64,000 nt of DNA from positions 65,876 through 129,875 of the forward strand of contig NW_014575553.1 in NCBI RefSeq assembly GCF_000708205.1, given 5' to 3'. A program made the translations under genes and the position numbers. Shown piece after piece: positions 63,992-64,000 of this stretch (within the stretch, counting starts at the first letter, position 1; each line of letters opens with the position of its first letter). The DNA is from Mixia osmundae IAM 14324 (lineage: Eukaryota > Basidiomycota > Mixiomycetes > Mixiales > Mixiaceae). The notes under the pieces were generated by a model, which was given only the letters and a program-made list of their open reading frames with translations, did not search any database and was not told where the DNA came from.

Positions 63992-64000
63992 ATTGAGCGG

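Noticed and set aside
1-64000. CRISPR arrays, bacterial operons, riboswitches
   Set aside because: Genes are intron-bearing and eukaryotic; no spaced direct repeats of that kind were seen.
1-64000. Transposons or virus-derived elements
   Set aside because: No reverse transcriptase, integrase, transposase or terminal repeats were recognised in any frame; the two broken ORFs look like host genes.

Overview
This window is nuclear DNA from a fungus, most likely a basidiomycete with a small, gene-dense genome. Evidence: almost every gene is split by spliceosomal introns of about 41-65 bases, with GT (sometimes GC) donors and CAG/TAG acceptors. Proteins are typically fungal (Acr3, Vps45, a NUP98-96 polyprotein, secreted FAS1, GH17 and carboxylesterase proteins). 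Genes sit 5-300 bases apart on both strands, with no operons. A Pucciniomycotina source such as a Mixia-like fungus would fit, but I cannot prove it from sequence alone. All splice models here were built by hand from reading frame, phase and family similarity.

Layout. 1-5016: partial Herp-like ER protein, then a head-to-head pair of nucleolar proteins (NOL8-like, GPATCH4-like). 5017-6440: no supported gene. 6441-9939: two secreted or wall proteins (fasciclin, GH17). 10266-19793: bZIP factor, arsenite exporter Acr3, eIF3k, COMPASS subunit Swd3/WDR5, Sec14-like lipid-transfer protein, ZC3HC1/Rsm1-like zinc-finger protein and one weak small gene. 19991-25096: secreted carboxylesterase, a small unknown protein, and a Pex8-like peroxisomal import candidate. 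25097-27246: the emptiest stretch, holding a broken coiled-coil ORF. 27247-35796: NAD glycerol-3-phosphate dehydrogenase (11 exons, C-terminal AKL), Rtr1/RPAP2, acetoacetyl-CoA synthetase and a large SR-rich protein. 36002-37712: a decayed S28 serine carboxypeptidase. 37719-45300: mitochondrial-type membrane protein, phosphoserine aminotransferase, base-exchange phosphatidylserine synthase, unknown repeat protein, tandem coronin (coronin-7 type). 45470-62254: VPS9-domain candidate, NMD3, NUP98-96, STN1, VPS45. 62693-63991: an HSF-like factor at the right edge.

Themes. Several neighbours share short divergent promoters and related jobs: NOL8/GPATCH4 (nucleolus), NMD3/NUP98-96 (nuclear export), PSAT/PS synthase (serine supply and serine use). 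Convergent genes are packed so tightly that stop codons overlap (WDR5/Sec14 on a CTAG palindrome; PS synthase over its neighbour by 17 bases). Six of roughly 80 introns I could model use a GC donor, well above what is usual for fungi. I found no transposon, virus-derived element, tRNA, rRNA or CRISPR array that I could support. I did not find a clearly new multi-gene system; the best leads are single-gene oddities and the splicing and packing pattern.
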